A DNA stretch of 64,000 nt from positions 1,116,001 through 1,180,000 of the forward strand of contig CAWEIK010000001.1 of NCBI GenBank assembly GCA_963809175.1. Reading direction: 5' to 3'. Origin of the DNA: JACCTU01 sp963809175 (GTDB lineage: Bacteria > Actinomycetota > Thermoleophilia > Gaiellales > Gaiellaceae). The notes beneath the pieces were generated by a model that was not told the DNA's origin, searched no databases, and saw nothing but the letters and a program-made list of their open reading frames with translations. Positions 35,577 to 44,068 of this stretch are shown piece after piece. The position numbers and the translations under genes were made by a program. Position 1 is the stretch's first letter, and every line of letters starts with the position of its first letter.

Positions 35577-36370
35577 ATGGAACTTGCACATCGATTGGTT
35601 TCCACGAGGCGAGGGACGCTCTTCATCGCGCTGCTCGCGGCACTGCTTGCCGGCGTGACGGTCGTCGCGTACCTCAACCAGTACCGCAACAGCCTCCAGG
35701 CGCAAGGTGCGCTCGTGACTGTCCTGGTCGCGCGAGACTCGATTCCGAAGGGGACGTCTGGAAACGTCCTCGCGACCAAGAGCCTGTACACCGCGACCAC
35801 GATCCGTGAGAGTCAACTGCGCGAGGGCGCGATCAGCGATCCTGCGAGCCTGCGGGGGACGGTCGCGACCCGGGAGGTCTTCGAGGGCGCGCAGCTGACC
35901 TCGACCGACTTCGTCGCCGCGGGAGACTCGCTTGCGGCGACCCTCACCGACCGGGAGCGGTTGATCTCGGTGCCGCTCGACGCTGCCCACGGGCTGATCG
36001 GAGAGATCGAGGCCGGGAACCGCGTCGACGTGTACGCGGGCTTCAACGTCATCCCCGTCGACGGCGCGGGCAGGCCGCGTGAACGGCGGGCAGGCGCGGC
36101 CGATGCTCCGGCTGATCATGTCCGACGTCCCGGTCCTCGCAGTGGGCGAGGCCCCGACGAGCGACGTCGGGCTCGACGAACGTCACGCTTGCGGTCGACG
36201 ACGTGAAGGCGGCTGAGCTCGCGTTCGCGTCCGACAACGGAAAGGTCTGGCTCGCGCTCAGGCCGAGCACGGGGGCCGCCGAGTCGCCGCCCGGGCTCGT
36301 CACCGTCGAGACCGTGTTGCTCGGTGTGTCGCCCGTGAAGGTGCTGCGGTCGGCGGGAGGCAGCAGGTGA
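35577..36370 (+). CDS. cpaB: CpaB/RcpC pilus assembly protein (two frameshifts)
   Basis: 263 residues after removing single extra bases near 36071 and 36169-36171. ATG 35577 has a GAAGGAG ribosome site. An N-terminal transmembrane helix (about 13-33) is followed by the SAF domain (about 46-110, V-L-V-A-R-D-S-I-P-K-G-T) and the RcpC/CpaB C-terminal domain (R-L-I-S-V-P-L-D-A-A-H-G-L-I-G-E-I-E-A-G-N-R-V-D-V). The restored tail ends V-E-T-V-L-L-G-V. It spans the cell envelope and stabilises the pilus base. GTGA overlap with tadZ. Confidence 0.88.
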
Positions 36371-37563
36371 GCGTCCAGAAGCTGAGGGTCTTCGTCGCGC
36401 TCGAGGACAGCCTCGACTCCGAGACGCTCCGGGAGGCATTGCCTGCCGGCACGCCGGTTCGCCTGGTGTCGCTCGACGAGGCCCGCGACCACACCACCGT
36501 CGGGCTCCAGGAGGCGGCGGACCTCGTGATCGTCGGCTGTGCAGACGAGCGCGAGCTGGCACTCCAGCTGATCGCGGCCGCCGCCAAACAGCGGCACGAT
36601 CGGCCGGTGGTCGCCCTGTACAGCGGCTCGCCGAACGGTTTCCTCGAGCAAGCGTTCGAGGCCGGTGCAGACGATCTGATCACGCTGCCGCAGACGGCAG
36701 CGCAGCTCTCGTTCGCGCTCGAGAAGGCGCTCGCCCGTCGGCGCGGCAACGTGCCGAGCCGCGGGGCCGGCGAGATGGTCACCGTCCTGGGCCCGAAGGG
36801 CGGCACCGGGAAGACCCTCACGTCGTGCAACGTCGTGGTGGCGCTCGCGCTCGACGGGGTCTCGGCGGTGATCGTCGATCTCGACCTCCAGTTCGGCGAC
36901 GTCGGGCTCGCGCTCGGGCTCCGCCCCGTGCGGACGATCTACGACCTCGCCGTCTCGGGCGGCTCGCTCGACGGCGACAAGATCGACGGCTTCCTGGCCG
37001 ACCATCCCTCGGGGGCGCGTGCGCTGCTGGCGCCGTTGCGGCCCGACCAGGCGGCTGCCGTCAGCGTCACGTTCCTGCGCGACGTCTTCGACATCCTGCG
37101 CGCTCGCTACGACGTCGTCGTCGTCGACACGCCTCCGGCTTTCACGCCCGAGGTGATCGCGGCGGTCGACGCCTCCTCGCAGCTGTGCGTCGTCGGGATG
37201 CTCGACGCGCTCTCGCTCAAGGACACGAAGATCGGGCTCGAGACGCTCGCGCAGATGGGCTACGAGTCGGAGGACGTCACGCTGATCCTCAACCGTGCGG
37301 ACACCAGCGTCGGAATCTCCGAAGCCGACGTCGAGCAACTGCTCGGCCGGCGACCCGACGTTCTCGTCCCGAGCGACCGTGCAATCCCTCGTGCGATCAC
37401 CGACGGCCAGCCGATCGTCGTCGCCGAGCCACGCTCGAACGCGGCCAAGGCGTTCACCTCGCTCGCGCGGCGCTATGCGACCGCGCAGGCCGAGATCGTC
37501 GCGAACGGCAACGGTGCCGCGAGCGGCGCGAGACGTGGCGTCCTGCGTAGGAAGCGGAGCTGA
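36367..37563 (+). CDS. tadZ: TadZ/CpaE ParA-like ATPase with N-terminal receiver-like domain
   Basis: 398 residues. Residues 1-125 form a degenerate receiver fold without the full acidic pocket; the phosphoacceptor position is occupied by V-I-V-G-C. The MinD/ParA domain has the deviant Walker A P-K-G-G-T-G-K-T (about 142-149), the V-I-V-D-L-D-L-Q switch and V-V-V-D-T-P-P. TadZ localises the Tad machine at its site of assembly. GTG 36367 overlaps the CpaB stop. Full length and undamaged. Confidence 0.93.
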   Translation: MSVQKLRVFVALEDSLDSETLREALPAGTPVRLVSLDEARDHTTVGLQEAADLVIVGCADERELALQLIAAAAKQRHDRPVVALYSGSPNGFLEQAFEAGADDLITLPQTAAQLSFALEKALARRRGNVPSRGAGEMVTVLGPKGGTGKTLTSCNVVVALALDGVSAVIVDLDLQFGDVGLALGLRPVRTIYDLAVSGGSLDGDKIDGFLADHPSGARALLAPLRPDQAAAVSVTFLRDVFDILRARYDVVVVDTPPAFTPEVIAAVDASSQLCVVGMLDALSLKDTKIGLETLAQMGYESEDVTLILNRADTSVGISEADVEQLLGRRPDVLVPSDRAIPRAITDGQPIVVAEPRSNAAKAFTSLARRYATAQAEIVANGNGAASGARRGVLRRKRS

Positions 37564-37565
37564 CG

Positions 37566-38928
37566 ATGGAGCTCCACGAGCGACTGTCCAACGGCAACGG
37601 GCCGGCGAACGGGTGGGGCAAGGGCAGCGATCCCTTCGCGGAGATCAAGAACCGGATCCATCTCGGGCTCGTCAGCGAGCTCGGGCCCCGTCTCTTCGAC
37701 GTCGCCGACCGCGACGCGGTGCGTGTGCGCGTCAAGTCCGAGATCGGTGACCAGCTACGCCAGGAGGTTTCGCTCTCCCGGGACGACCGCGAACGGCTGG
37801 CGGTCGAGATCGCGGACGACATCTTCGGCTACGGACCGCTCGAGCGCTTGCTCTCGGACGCGTCGATCTCGGAGATCATGGTCAACGGGCCGCACGACAT
37901 CTGGCTCGAGCGAAACGGGCTCCTGTCGCAGACGACGCTCGCGTTCACGGACGACTCGCATCTCCGGCGCATCATCACGAAGATGGTCGGCCAGGTCGGC
38001 CGGCGGATCGACGAGTCCTCTCCGCTCGTCGACGCCCGGTTGCCCGACGGCTCGCGCGTGAACGCGATCATCCCACCGCTCTCGCTCTCGGGGCCGCTGC
38101 TGACGATCCGAAAGTTCCGCGAGGACCGCTTCGACATGCCGGAGCTCGTGCAGCTCGGGACGCTCTCCAGTGACGCCTCCGACTTTCTCGAACCATTGCG
38201 TGGCGGCGGAGCTGAACATCCTCATCTCGGGCGGAACCGGCTCGGGCAAGACGACCTTCTTGAACGCGCTCTCGGCTGCCGTTCCCGAAAGCGACCGAAT
38301 CGTCACGATCGAAGACGCCGCCGAGCTCCGGCTCGACCAGGTCCACGTCTTGCGGCTGGAGGCTCGCCCCAAGAACATCGAGGGCGAGGGCGAGATCACG
38401 ATCCGCGACCTCGTCCGCAACGCGCTGCGCATGCGGCCGGACCGGATCGTCGTCGGCGAGGTTCGCGGCGCCGAGGCGCTCGACATGCTCCAGGCGATGA
38501 ACACGGGCCACGAGGGCTCGCTCTCGACCGTGCATGCGAACTCACCCCGGGACGCGCTGAACCGGCTCGAGACGATGGTGCTGATGGCAGGCTACGAGCT
38601 GCCGTTGCGGGCGATCCGGCAGCACGTCTCGGCGGCGCTCGACCTGATCATCCACCTCGACCGGCTCGACGACGGGTCGCGCCGCGTCGTCGAGATCTCC
38701 GAAGTGCAACGCATGGAAGGCGAGATGATCACGCTTCAGAAGCTCTTCGAGTTCAAGCTCGAGCGGATCGACGCGGACCGCCGGGTCATCGGTCGTCTGG
38801 AGCCGACGGGCCTCCGGCCGGGTTTCATGGCGAAGTTCGACCGGCGCGGGATCGAGCTGCCCCTCGCGCTCTTCGGAGGCCCCGCGTTCGGCAACGGCGT
38901 CGCTGCCTCGGGAGCTGACCTCAGGTGA
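37566..38928 (+). CDS. tadA: TadA/CpaF secretion ATPase (one frameshift)
   Basis: 453 residues after removing one base near 38188-38194. The N-terminal domain shows I-F-G-Y-G-P-L-E-R-L-L and E-I-M-V-N-G; the core has Walker A G-G-T-G-S-G-K-T-T, the Asp box D-Q-V-H-V-L-R, Walker B V-V-G-E-V-R-G-A-E-A and the His box S-T-V-H-A-N-S. This hexameric ATPase powers Flp pilus assembly. ATG 37566 lies 2 nt after the tadZ stop; GTGA overlap with the VWA-TadB gene. Confidence 0.92.
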
Positions 38929-40799
38929 GGCGGCGCGGGCTCGCGGCCCTCGCGATCGTCGCCGCGCTCGCGGGGACGATGCTGCCCACGGGCGCGGCGG
39001 CCGACGCCGTGACGGAGCAGCTCGAGGTCGCGCCGGTCACGCGCATTCCGTTTCCCGAGCGCGGCTACGTCGTCAGCCTCCGCTCCGGGCAGACAGTCGA
39101 CGGCTCGGCGATCGAGGTGCGGGAGAACGGCGTCCGCGTCTCGAACGCGCTCGTGACCCCGCTCGCCGCGAGCGGGCTGCGCTTCGGCGTGGTGCTCGCG
39201 ATCGACGCGAGCAACAGCATGGCCGGCGAGCCGTTCGCCGCGGCGATCCAGGCCGCCAAGCTCTTCGTCAGCGAACGGCAGCCCGAGGCGGAGCTCGGCT
39301 TCGTCTCGTTCAACGGCGAGGTGAGCGTCCTCCAGGCGCCGACCGACGACGCAAAGGCGCTGACGGCCGCGCTGCAAAACCCGCCGGAGCTCGCGTATGG
39401 AACGAGGATCTACGACGCCCTCGACAGTTCGCTCGATCTGCTGCGCGAGGCGAAGATCTCGGCCGGATCGGTGGTGCTGCTCTCCGACGGCGACGACGTC
39501 GGCAGCGTGCATCTGGTCGACACGGTCGTCCGTGCCGCCCAGCGCCAGCGGGTCCGCATCTTCACCGTCGGACTCCGCTCCGGCTCCTTCGACCCGAGCA
39601 CGCTGCGGACGATCGCCGACGAGACGGGTGGCGCGTACGCCGAGGCGAGCTCCGCGGCGGAGCTCTCGGAGATCTACACCGCGCTCGGGCGACGCCTCGC
39701 GACCGAGTACCTCGTCCGCTACCGGTCCGACGCGAAGCCGGAGTCGCAGGTGAACGTCGAGATCGCGGTGGCCGGCGGCCCGGTCACGGCAACCGAGTAC
39801 GTCGCGCCGACGCCCACCGGAATCGCGCCGTACCATCGGTCGCTCGTCTCGCGGGTCGTCCTCTCACCGCTCTCGATCGCGGCGGTCGGGCTCTTCTTCG
39901 CGGCGCTCCTCTGCGGGTTCGTTCTGCTGCTCGCCCGCGGACCGACGCGGAACCTCGTCGAACGGATCGGCCACTTCTCCACCGAGGCGCCCCGCGCGCT
40001 CCGGGAACTCGACCTCGCCGCGACGCGCCCGGCGCGGGTCGGCAGGCGCTACACCCGTGGCTGGTGGGCGCGCCTCGAGCAGGACCTCGAGATCGCCCGC
40101 GCCGAGTGGACGCCTCGCCGAGTCGTCGCGACGACCGGCGGAGCGGCGCTCCTCCTCGTCGTCGTCCTCGCCAGCTTCTCGCCGGTGCTCGCGCTGCTCG
40201 GGCTCCTCGCGCCCCCCGTCGCCGCGCGGTCGGTGATCCAGCGGAAGCTCAAGCGGCTCCGGGACGCGTTCGCCGACCAGCTGCCGACGGCGCTCCAGGT
40301 GCTCGCCTCGGCACTCAGGACCGGACACAGCTTCAGCGGGGCACTCGGCGTCGTCGTCGACAACTGCCGCGAGCCGGCGCAATCGGAGCTCCGCCGCGTC
40401 GCGCAGGACGATCAGCTCGGCGTCGCCCCCGAGGTGGCGCTGCGCCGGATGGGCGAGCGGATGGCGAACCGCGACCTCGAGCAGGTGGCGCTCCTCGCCG
40501 AGCTTCAGCGCACGGCAGGCGGGAACTCCGCCGAGGTGCTCGACACGATCGTCGAGACGATTCGCCAGCGCGGCGAGCTGAGAAGGCTCGTGAGGACCCT
40601 CACCGCACAGGGCCGCATGGCCCGGTGGATCCTCACCGCGCTGCCTATCGCCCTCACGCTGTTCCTCTGGTTCGTGCACCCCGACATCATGGGCGCCTTC
40701 TTCGGCAGCAGCGGCGGACAGGCCGCGCTGCTGGTCGCCGTGCTCATGGTCGCCGCGGGCTCGCTGATCATCCAGCGCATCGTCGACATCGAGGTCTAG
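38925..40799 (+). CDS. tadB: Fusion of a secreted VWA domain to TadB (GspF-type platform protein)
   Basis: 624 residues in one unbroken frame. A signal-like N-terminus (5-25) leads to a VWA domain (about 88-265) with an intact MIDAS D-A-S-N-S (94-98), the T-R-I-Y-D-A-L threonine region and the L-S-D-G-D-D-V-G loop. A transmembrane helix (313-336) brings the chain inside; a second pair lies at 401-435. The T2SSF/TadB domain (about 450-560, D-Q-L-P-T-A-L-Q-V-L-A-S-A-L-R-T-G-H-S) precedes C-terminal helices (568-620). TadB is normally about 300 residues, so the VWA half is an extra extracytoplasmic module. GTG 38925 overlaps tadA. Confidence 0.9.
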   Translation: MRRRGLAALAIVAALAGTMLPTGAAADAVTEQLEVAPVTRIPFPERGYVVSLRSGQTVDGSAIEVRENGVRVSNALVTPLAASGLRFGVVLAIDASNSMAGEPFAAAIQAAKLFVSERQPEAELGFVSFNGEVSVLQAPTDDAKALTAALQNPPELAYGTRIYDALDSSLDLLREAKISAGSVVLLSDGDDVGSVHLVDTVVRAAQRQRVRIFTVGLRSGSFDPSTLRTIADETGGAYAEASSAAELSEIYTALGRRLATEYLVRYRSDAKPESQVNVEIAVAGGPVTATEYVAPTPTGIAPYHRSLVSRVVLSPLSIAAVGLFFAALLCGFVLLLARGPTRNLVERIGHFSTEAPRALRELDLAATRPARVGRRYTRGWWARLEQDLEIARAEWTPRRVVATTGGAALLLVVVLASFSPVLALLGLLAPPVAARSVIQRKLKRLRDAFADQLPTALQVLASALRTGHSFSGALGVVVDNCREPAQSELRRVAQDDQLGVAPEVALRRMGERMANRDLEQVALLAELQRTAGGNSAEVLDTIVETIRQRGELRRLVRTLTAQGRMARWILTALPIALTLFLWFVHPDIMGAFFGSSGGQAALLVAVLMVAAGSLIIQRIVDIEV

Positions 40800-40807
40800 G
40801 AGAGATC

Positions 40808-41725
40808 GTGGCCATCTTGCTGCTCACCGCCCTTGCGCTCATCGGTCTCGCGAGCGCGCTCGTCATGCGGTCGTTCTCGCTCGGACGAGCCAGGCAGCGC
40901 GAGACGATGGAGCAGATCGGCGCGTACGGCTTCCGCACCGCCGCGCCGAAGACCGCGCCGGCGCGCGATCTCAGCGTCGTCTTCCGCGCCAGCGCGTCGG
41001 CGATCGGGTCCCGATGGCTGGCCACTCTCGACGACGCGCGGCAGCGTCGCCTGCGCAGGCAACTCGACGCCGCGGGGCTCTACCACACGTCCGTCGAAGC
41101 GTTCCTCGGCTACCGCGTTTTCTCGATCGCGGCGCCGGCGGTGCTGATCCCGTTGCTGGCGGTCGCGGGCGGCGGCCTCAGCGCAAGGAGCATCGTCGTG
41201 GCGCTCTGGCTGGCCGGCCTCGGCTGGTTCGCCCCGACGTACCTCGTGAAGCGTCGTGAGCGGCTGCGGATCGAGGAGGTCGACCGGGAGGTCCCCGAGC
41301 TCGTGGACCTGCTCGTGACGACGGTCGAGGCAGGCGTCGCGTTCGCCGGCGGGCTGCAGCTCGCCGCCCGCGGGATCAAGGGCTCGCTCGGCGAGGAGCT
41401 GCGGCTCGTCCTGCAGGAGCAGAGCCTCGGCCTGAGCCCCGAGGAGGCTCTCCGCAACCTGTCCACCCGGGTCGAGAGCCCTGCGCTCCGTGCCTTCACG
41501 CAGGCGCTGATCCAGGGCGAGTCGCTCGGCGTCTCGATCGGCAAAGTGCTCCGCGACCTCGCGGTCGACATGCGCAAGCGCCGCCGTCAGTCCGCCGAGG
41601 AGCGCGCGCAGAAGACCCCGACGAAGATCCTCTTCCCGCTGGTCGGGCTCATCCTGCCGGCGATGTTCATCCTCACGCTCGGCCCGGTGATGATGCGCGT
41701 GACGGACTTCTTCGGCAGCACCTGA
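40808..41725 (+). CDS. tadC: TadC (GspF-type inner-membrane platform protein)
   Basis: 305 residues. Transmembrane helices at about 2-20, 95-135 and 275-300; the T2SSF domain (about 160-280) carries D-R-E-V-P-E-L-V-D-L-L-V-T-T-V-E-A-G-V-A-F and F-T-Q-A-L-I-Q-G-E-S-L-G-V-S-I-G. GTG 40808 follows an AGGAGAG site. It pairs with TadB as the platform for the TadA ATPase. Last core gene of the Tad operon. Confidence 0.92.
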   Translation: MAILLLTALALIGLASALVMRSFSLGRARQRETMEQIGAYGFRTAAPKTAPARDLSVVFRASASAIGSRWLATLDDARQRRLRRQLDAAGLYHTSVEAFLGYRVFSIAAPAVLIPLLAVAGGGLSARSIVVALWLAGLGWFAPTYLVKRRERLRIEEVDREVPELVDLLVTTVEAGVAFAGGLQLAARGIKGSLGEELRLVLQEQSLGLSPEEALRNLSTRVESPALRAFTQALIQGESLGVSIGKVLRDLAVDMRKRRRQSAEERAQKTPTKILFPLVGLILPAMFILTLGPVMMRVTDFFGST

Positions 41726-41804
41726 GCGCCGACCACCCGAGCCGCCGCGGGAGGACCCCGGGCAAGGGGTAGAATTCGCCCTCGACGGGTACCTCGTCCT
41801 CAAG

Positions 41805-41823
41805 CGGACGGGCCCGCCGTCCG
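41805..41823 (+). terminator. Short hairpin after the Tad operon
   Basis: A perfect 7-bp stem (41805-41811 with 41817-41823) and a 5-nt loop in the 137-bp gap after tadC. The same gap holds a TAGAAT box near 41770 that could start the next unit. Weak as a terminator by itself. Confidence 0.4.
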
Positions 41824-41871
41824 ATAGACGCAGTAGGTTCGCGTCGTTCGAGAGCGGGAGGTGTGAGTTTC

Positions 41872-42171
41872 GTGACCGTGGCGGTGTTGCTTTTGGCACT
41901 TGTGCTCAGCGCGGCTGCCCTCACCATCTGGTTTCACCTGCGCTGGCCCGGCGCTGCGCCGAAGAGCTTCGTCGACGCGATCCTGCGCGTCCTCGCCGGC
42001 CTCGCGCTCCTTCAGGTCGGCGTGTTCGCGCTCGGCGCAGCCGCCGATGCTTCGCCGGGGATGGCCGTCCTCGCGATCGTCGGGGTCGTCGCGCCGGTCC
42101 TGACGTTCGCCTTGCTCGCGTCGCTCTGGATCCTGAAGCTCTTCGCCGACGAGCTGAAGGGCTACGTCTAG
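41872..42171 (+). CDS. Small three-helix membrane protein downstream of tadC
   Basis: 99 residues from GTG 41872, chosen because the GGGAGG site is correctly spaced for it; GTG 41863 is in frame but too close. Three transmembrane helices (about 2-20, 36-56 and 67-92) with short basic loops and the terminal L-K-L-F-A-D-E-L-K-G. No family recognised. Lies between the Tad genes and two response regulators, on the same strand. Confidence 0.75.
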   Translation: MTVAVLLLALVLSAAALTIWFHLRWPGAAPKSFVDAILRVLAGLALLQVGVFALGAAADASPGMAVLAIVGVVAPVLTFALLASLWILKLFADELKGYV

Positions 42172-42249
42172 CCCGGACCCCCCGGTCGGCTCGCCCGCTT
42201 AGACGAGGGTCTAGTCGAGACTGGAGCGTTGGAGTGTGAGTGTGGCTCG

Positions 42250-42891
42250 GTGGCACGTGTCCGAGTTGTGCTCGCCGACGACCACCGGCTGATGGTCGAG
42301 GTCGTGCGCGCGATGCTCGAGGAGGACGGCGACTTCGACGTCGTCGGGACGGCAGGATCGGCCGCCGAGGCGCTGCGGGTGGTCGCACTGACCAAGCCGG
42401 ATATCGTCGTTCTCGACGTTCGCATGCCGGGACCTGATGGTCTCTCGTGCCTTCAGCAGCTCAAGGAGCAAGACCCTGACCTCGTGGTCGTGATCCTGTC
42501 GGGAATCGAGGAGCCGCGGATCGCGCAACGTGCGCTCCGCCTCGGGGCGAGCGCGTTCGTGAAGAAGCAGGTGGACCCGAGAGACCTCGCCGCAGTGCTT
42601 CGTCAAACGGTCGAAGCCACCGTCCTGACCCAGTCGGCCGAGCTGAACGTGGCGAACGAGCTGCTCCACGAGGTCCAGGCGCTGCTCACGCCCGGCGAGC
42701 TCGCCGTGCTCAGCGCGCTCGGACGCGGGCTCGTCAACAAGCAGATCGCGGCCGACCTGAAGATCGCTCCTCAGACCGTCAAGTTCCACCTCACGAACGT
42801 CTACCGGAAGCTCGGCGTGACGAATCGCACCGAAGCGATCCGCTACGCGTTCGAGCACGAGCTCGTCGAGCTCGAGTTCGCGTCGGCCTAG
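42250..42891 (+). CDS. NarL/FixJ-type response regulator (RR2)
   Basis: 213 residues from GTG 42250 (TTG 42229 is an in-frame alternative). Receiver with D-D-H (10-12), Asp56 in V-L-D-V-R-M-P and K-K-Q-V-D-P-R-D. LuxR-type HTH from L-T-P-G-E-L-A-V-L to the end, with the recognition region Q-T-V-K-F-H-L-T-N-V-Y-R-K-L. Close paralogue of RR1 and RR3. Its stop overlaps that of the small minus-strand gene at 42888. Confidence 0.9.
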   Translation: MARVRVVLADDHRLMVEVVRAMLEEDGDFDVVGTAGSAAEALRVVALTKPDIVVLDVRMPGPDGLSCLQQLKEQDPDLVVVILSGIEEPRIAQRALRLGASAFVKKQVDPRDLAAVLRQTVEATVLTQSAELNVANELLHEVQALLTPGELAVLSALGRGLVNKQIAADLKIAPQTVKFHLTNVYRKLGVTNRTEAIRYAFEHELVELEFASA

Positions 42892-43118
42892 ACGAACTCG
42901 GCTCGCGCCTGCGCGTGCAGGCCGACCCAGGCGCGCAGGAAGAAGCCGAGCTCCACCCTCGCCTCGGTCCGGTCCGCGGCGTCACGGTGAACGACCAGGA
43001 CGGTGTCGTCGCCCAAGCGGGCGCAGAGGCAGTCTCCGGCAACGAGAGCCTCGACGAGGTTTTCGCGGAGCTCTGGCGGGCTGATCCGCACGCGGAGAGG
43101 GGGAGAGGGGTCTCTCAC
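42888..43118 (-). CDS. Small hypothetical protein between two response regulators
   Basis: 76 residues, GTG 43118. A GATAAT box lies about 8 nt before the start, so a leaderless transcript is plausible. The sequence forms a compact alpha/beta pattern (L-V-A-G-D-C-L-C-A-R-L-G-D-D-T-V-L-V-V-H-R-D) with a terminal helix, and codon third positions are GC-rich in this frame as in genuine genes. No family recognised. It is convergent with RR2 and divergent from RR3. Confidence 0.6.
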   Translation of the reverse strand: MRDPSPPLRVRISPPELRENLVEALVAGDCLCARLGDDTVLVVHRDAADRTEARVELGFFLRAWVGLHAQARAEFV

Positions 43119-43296
43119 TGCTCTCGATTATCTGGGAGGTGCGGGCGTCGGCGCACGGCCCAGATGGCTGGTTGACCCGTACCCAAAGCCAGGATTGCCG
43201 TATCACCCGTACGGGGGATCCGACGCTCGGATCGGAACGCCCAGAGTATGTCTCGGCGCTTTCTGCGGCGAAGCGAGAGGAACAGTTCTGCGGCAA

Positions 43297-43968
43297 TTGG
43301 GTCAGCTCCAGGTCCTCGTGGTCGACGACCACCAGCTCGTGCTGGAGGCGATTCGGGCCGTCCTCGACGACGACGGGGAAGTCGAGATCGTCGGCGAGGC
43401 TCTGTCGGGGCCGGAAGCACTCGCGGCTCTCGAGCGGGAGTTGCCGGACGTCGTCCTCCTCGACCTGCGGATGCCCGGCATGAATGGGCTGGAGTGCCTC
43501 GACGAGATCAGGAAGCGATTCCCGAAGGTCCACGTCGTGTTTCTCAGCGGCAACGAGGACGAGGAGCTTGCGCTCGAGGCTCTCGAGCGCGGGGCCAGCG
43601 CGTTCGTCTCGAAGAACATCGAGCCCAGAGACCTCAGCGCCGTCCTCCGGCAGGTTGTGGAGGGCAGTGTGTTGTCGAGTCTTGGAAGCGCAGTCGAGCC
43701 ACGCGGCGAGCGCGCCGCGAAGAAAGCGGGCCTGACCAAGCGCGAAGGAGAGGTGCTCGCGGCGCTTGCGGAGGGGCGGTCAAACAAGCAGATCGCGCGG
43801 CAGCTCCACGTCAGCGAGCAGGCGGTCAAGTACCACCTCACGAACGTCTACCGAAAGCTCCAGACGCCGAACCGGGTCGAGGCGCTCCGTCGCGCGACGG
43901 TGCTCGGCTTGGTCGATCCGCATCCGCATCGCACGCCCGTCCGGGGCGAGCCGACGCCCAGCCTTTAG
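43297..43968 (+). CDS. NarL/FixJ-type response regulator (RR3)
   Basis: 223 residues from TTG 43297; no ATG or GTG lies in frame nearby, and a GAGAGGA site at 43275-43281 is better spaced for CTG 43288, so the start is unsettled. Receiver with D-D-H (10-12), Asp56 in L-L-D-L-R-M-P, and the S-K-N-I-E-P-R-D switch. HTH from L-T-K-R-E-G-E-V-L with Q-A-V-K-Y-H-L-T-N-V-Y. A perfect dyad (43217-43223 with 43227-43233) lies upstream and could be an operator. The C-terminus has a His/Pro tail absent from RR1 and RR2. Confidence 0.9.
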   Translation: MGQLQVLVVDDHQLVLEAIRAVLDDDGEVEIVGEALSGPEALAALERELPDVVLLDLRMPGMNGLECLDEIRKRFPKVHVVFLSGNEDEELALEALERGASAFVSKNIEPRDLSAVLRQVVEGSVLSSLGSAVEPRGERAAKKAGLTKREGEVLAALAEGRSNKQIARQLHVSEQAVKYHLTNVYRKLQTPNRVEALRRATVLGLVDPHPHRTPVRGEPTPSL

Positions 43969-44040
43969 GTAGGCCACCACTCGACCGAGGGGTGAGGATC
44001 TGCGGCCCGAGCGCCGTTAGTAATGCGGGCGAGGTGGTCT

Positions 44041-44067
44041 GGCGCCGGGGCGCCGCACCCCGGCGCC
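44041..44067 (-). terminator. Terminator of the polyamine transport/aminotransferase operon
   Basis: A perfect 10-bp GC stem (44041-44050 with 44058-44067) and 7-nt loop immediately after the minus-strand stop at 44069. Confidence 0.75.
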
Positions 44068-44068
44068 C

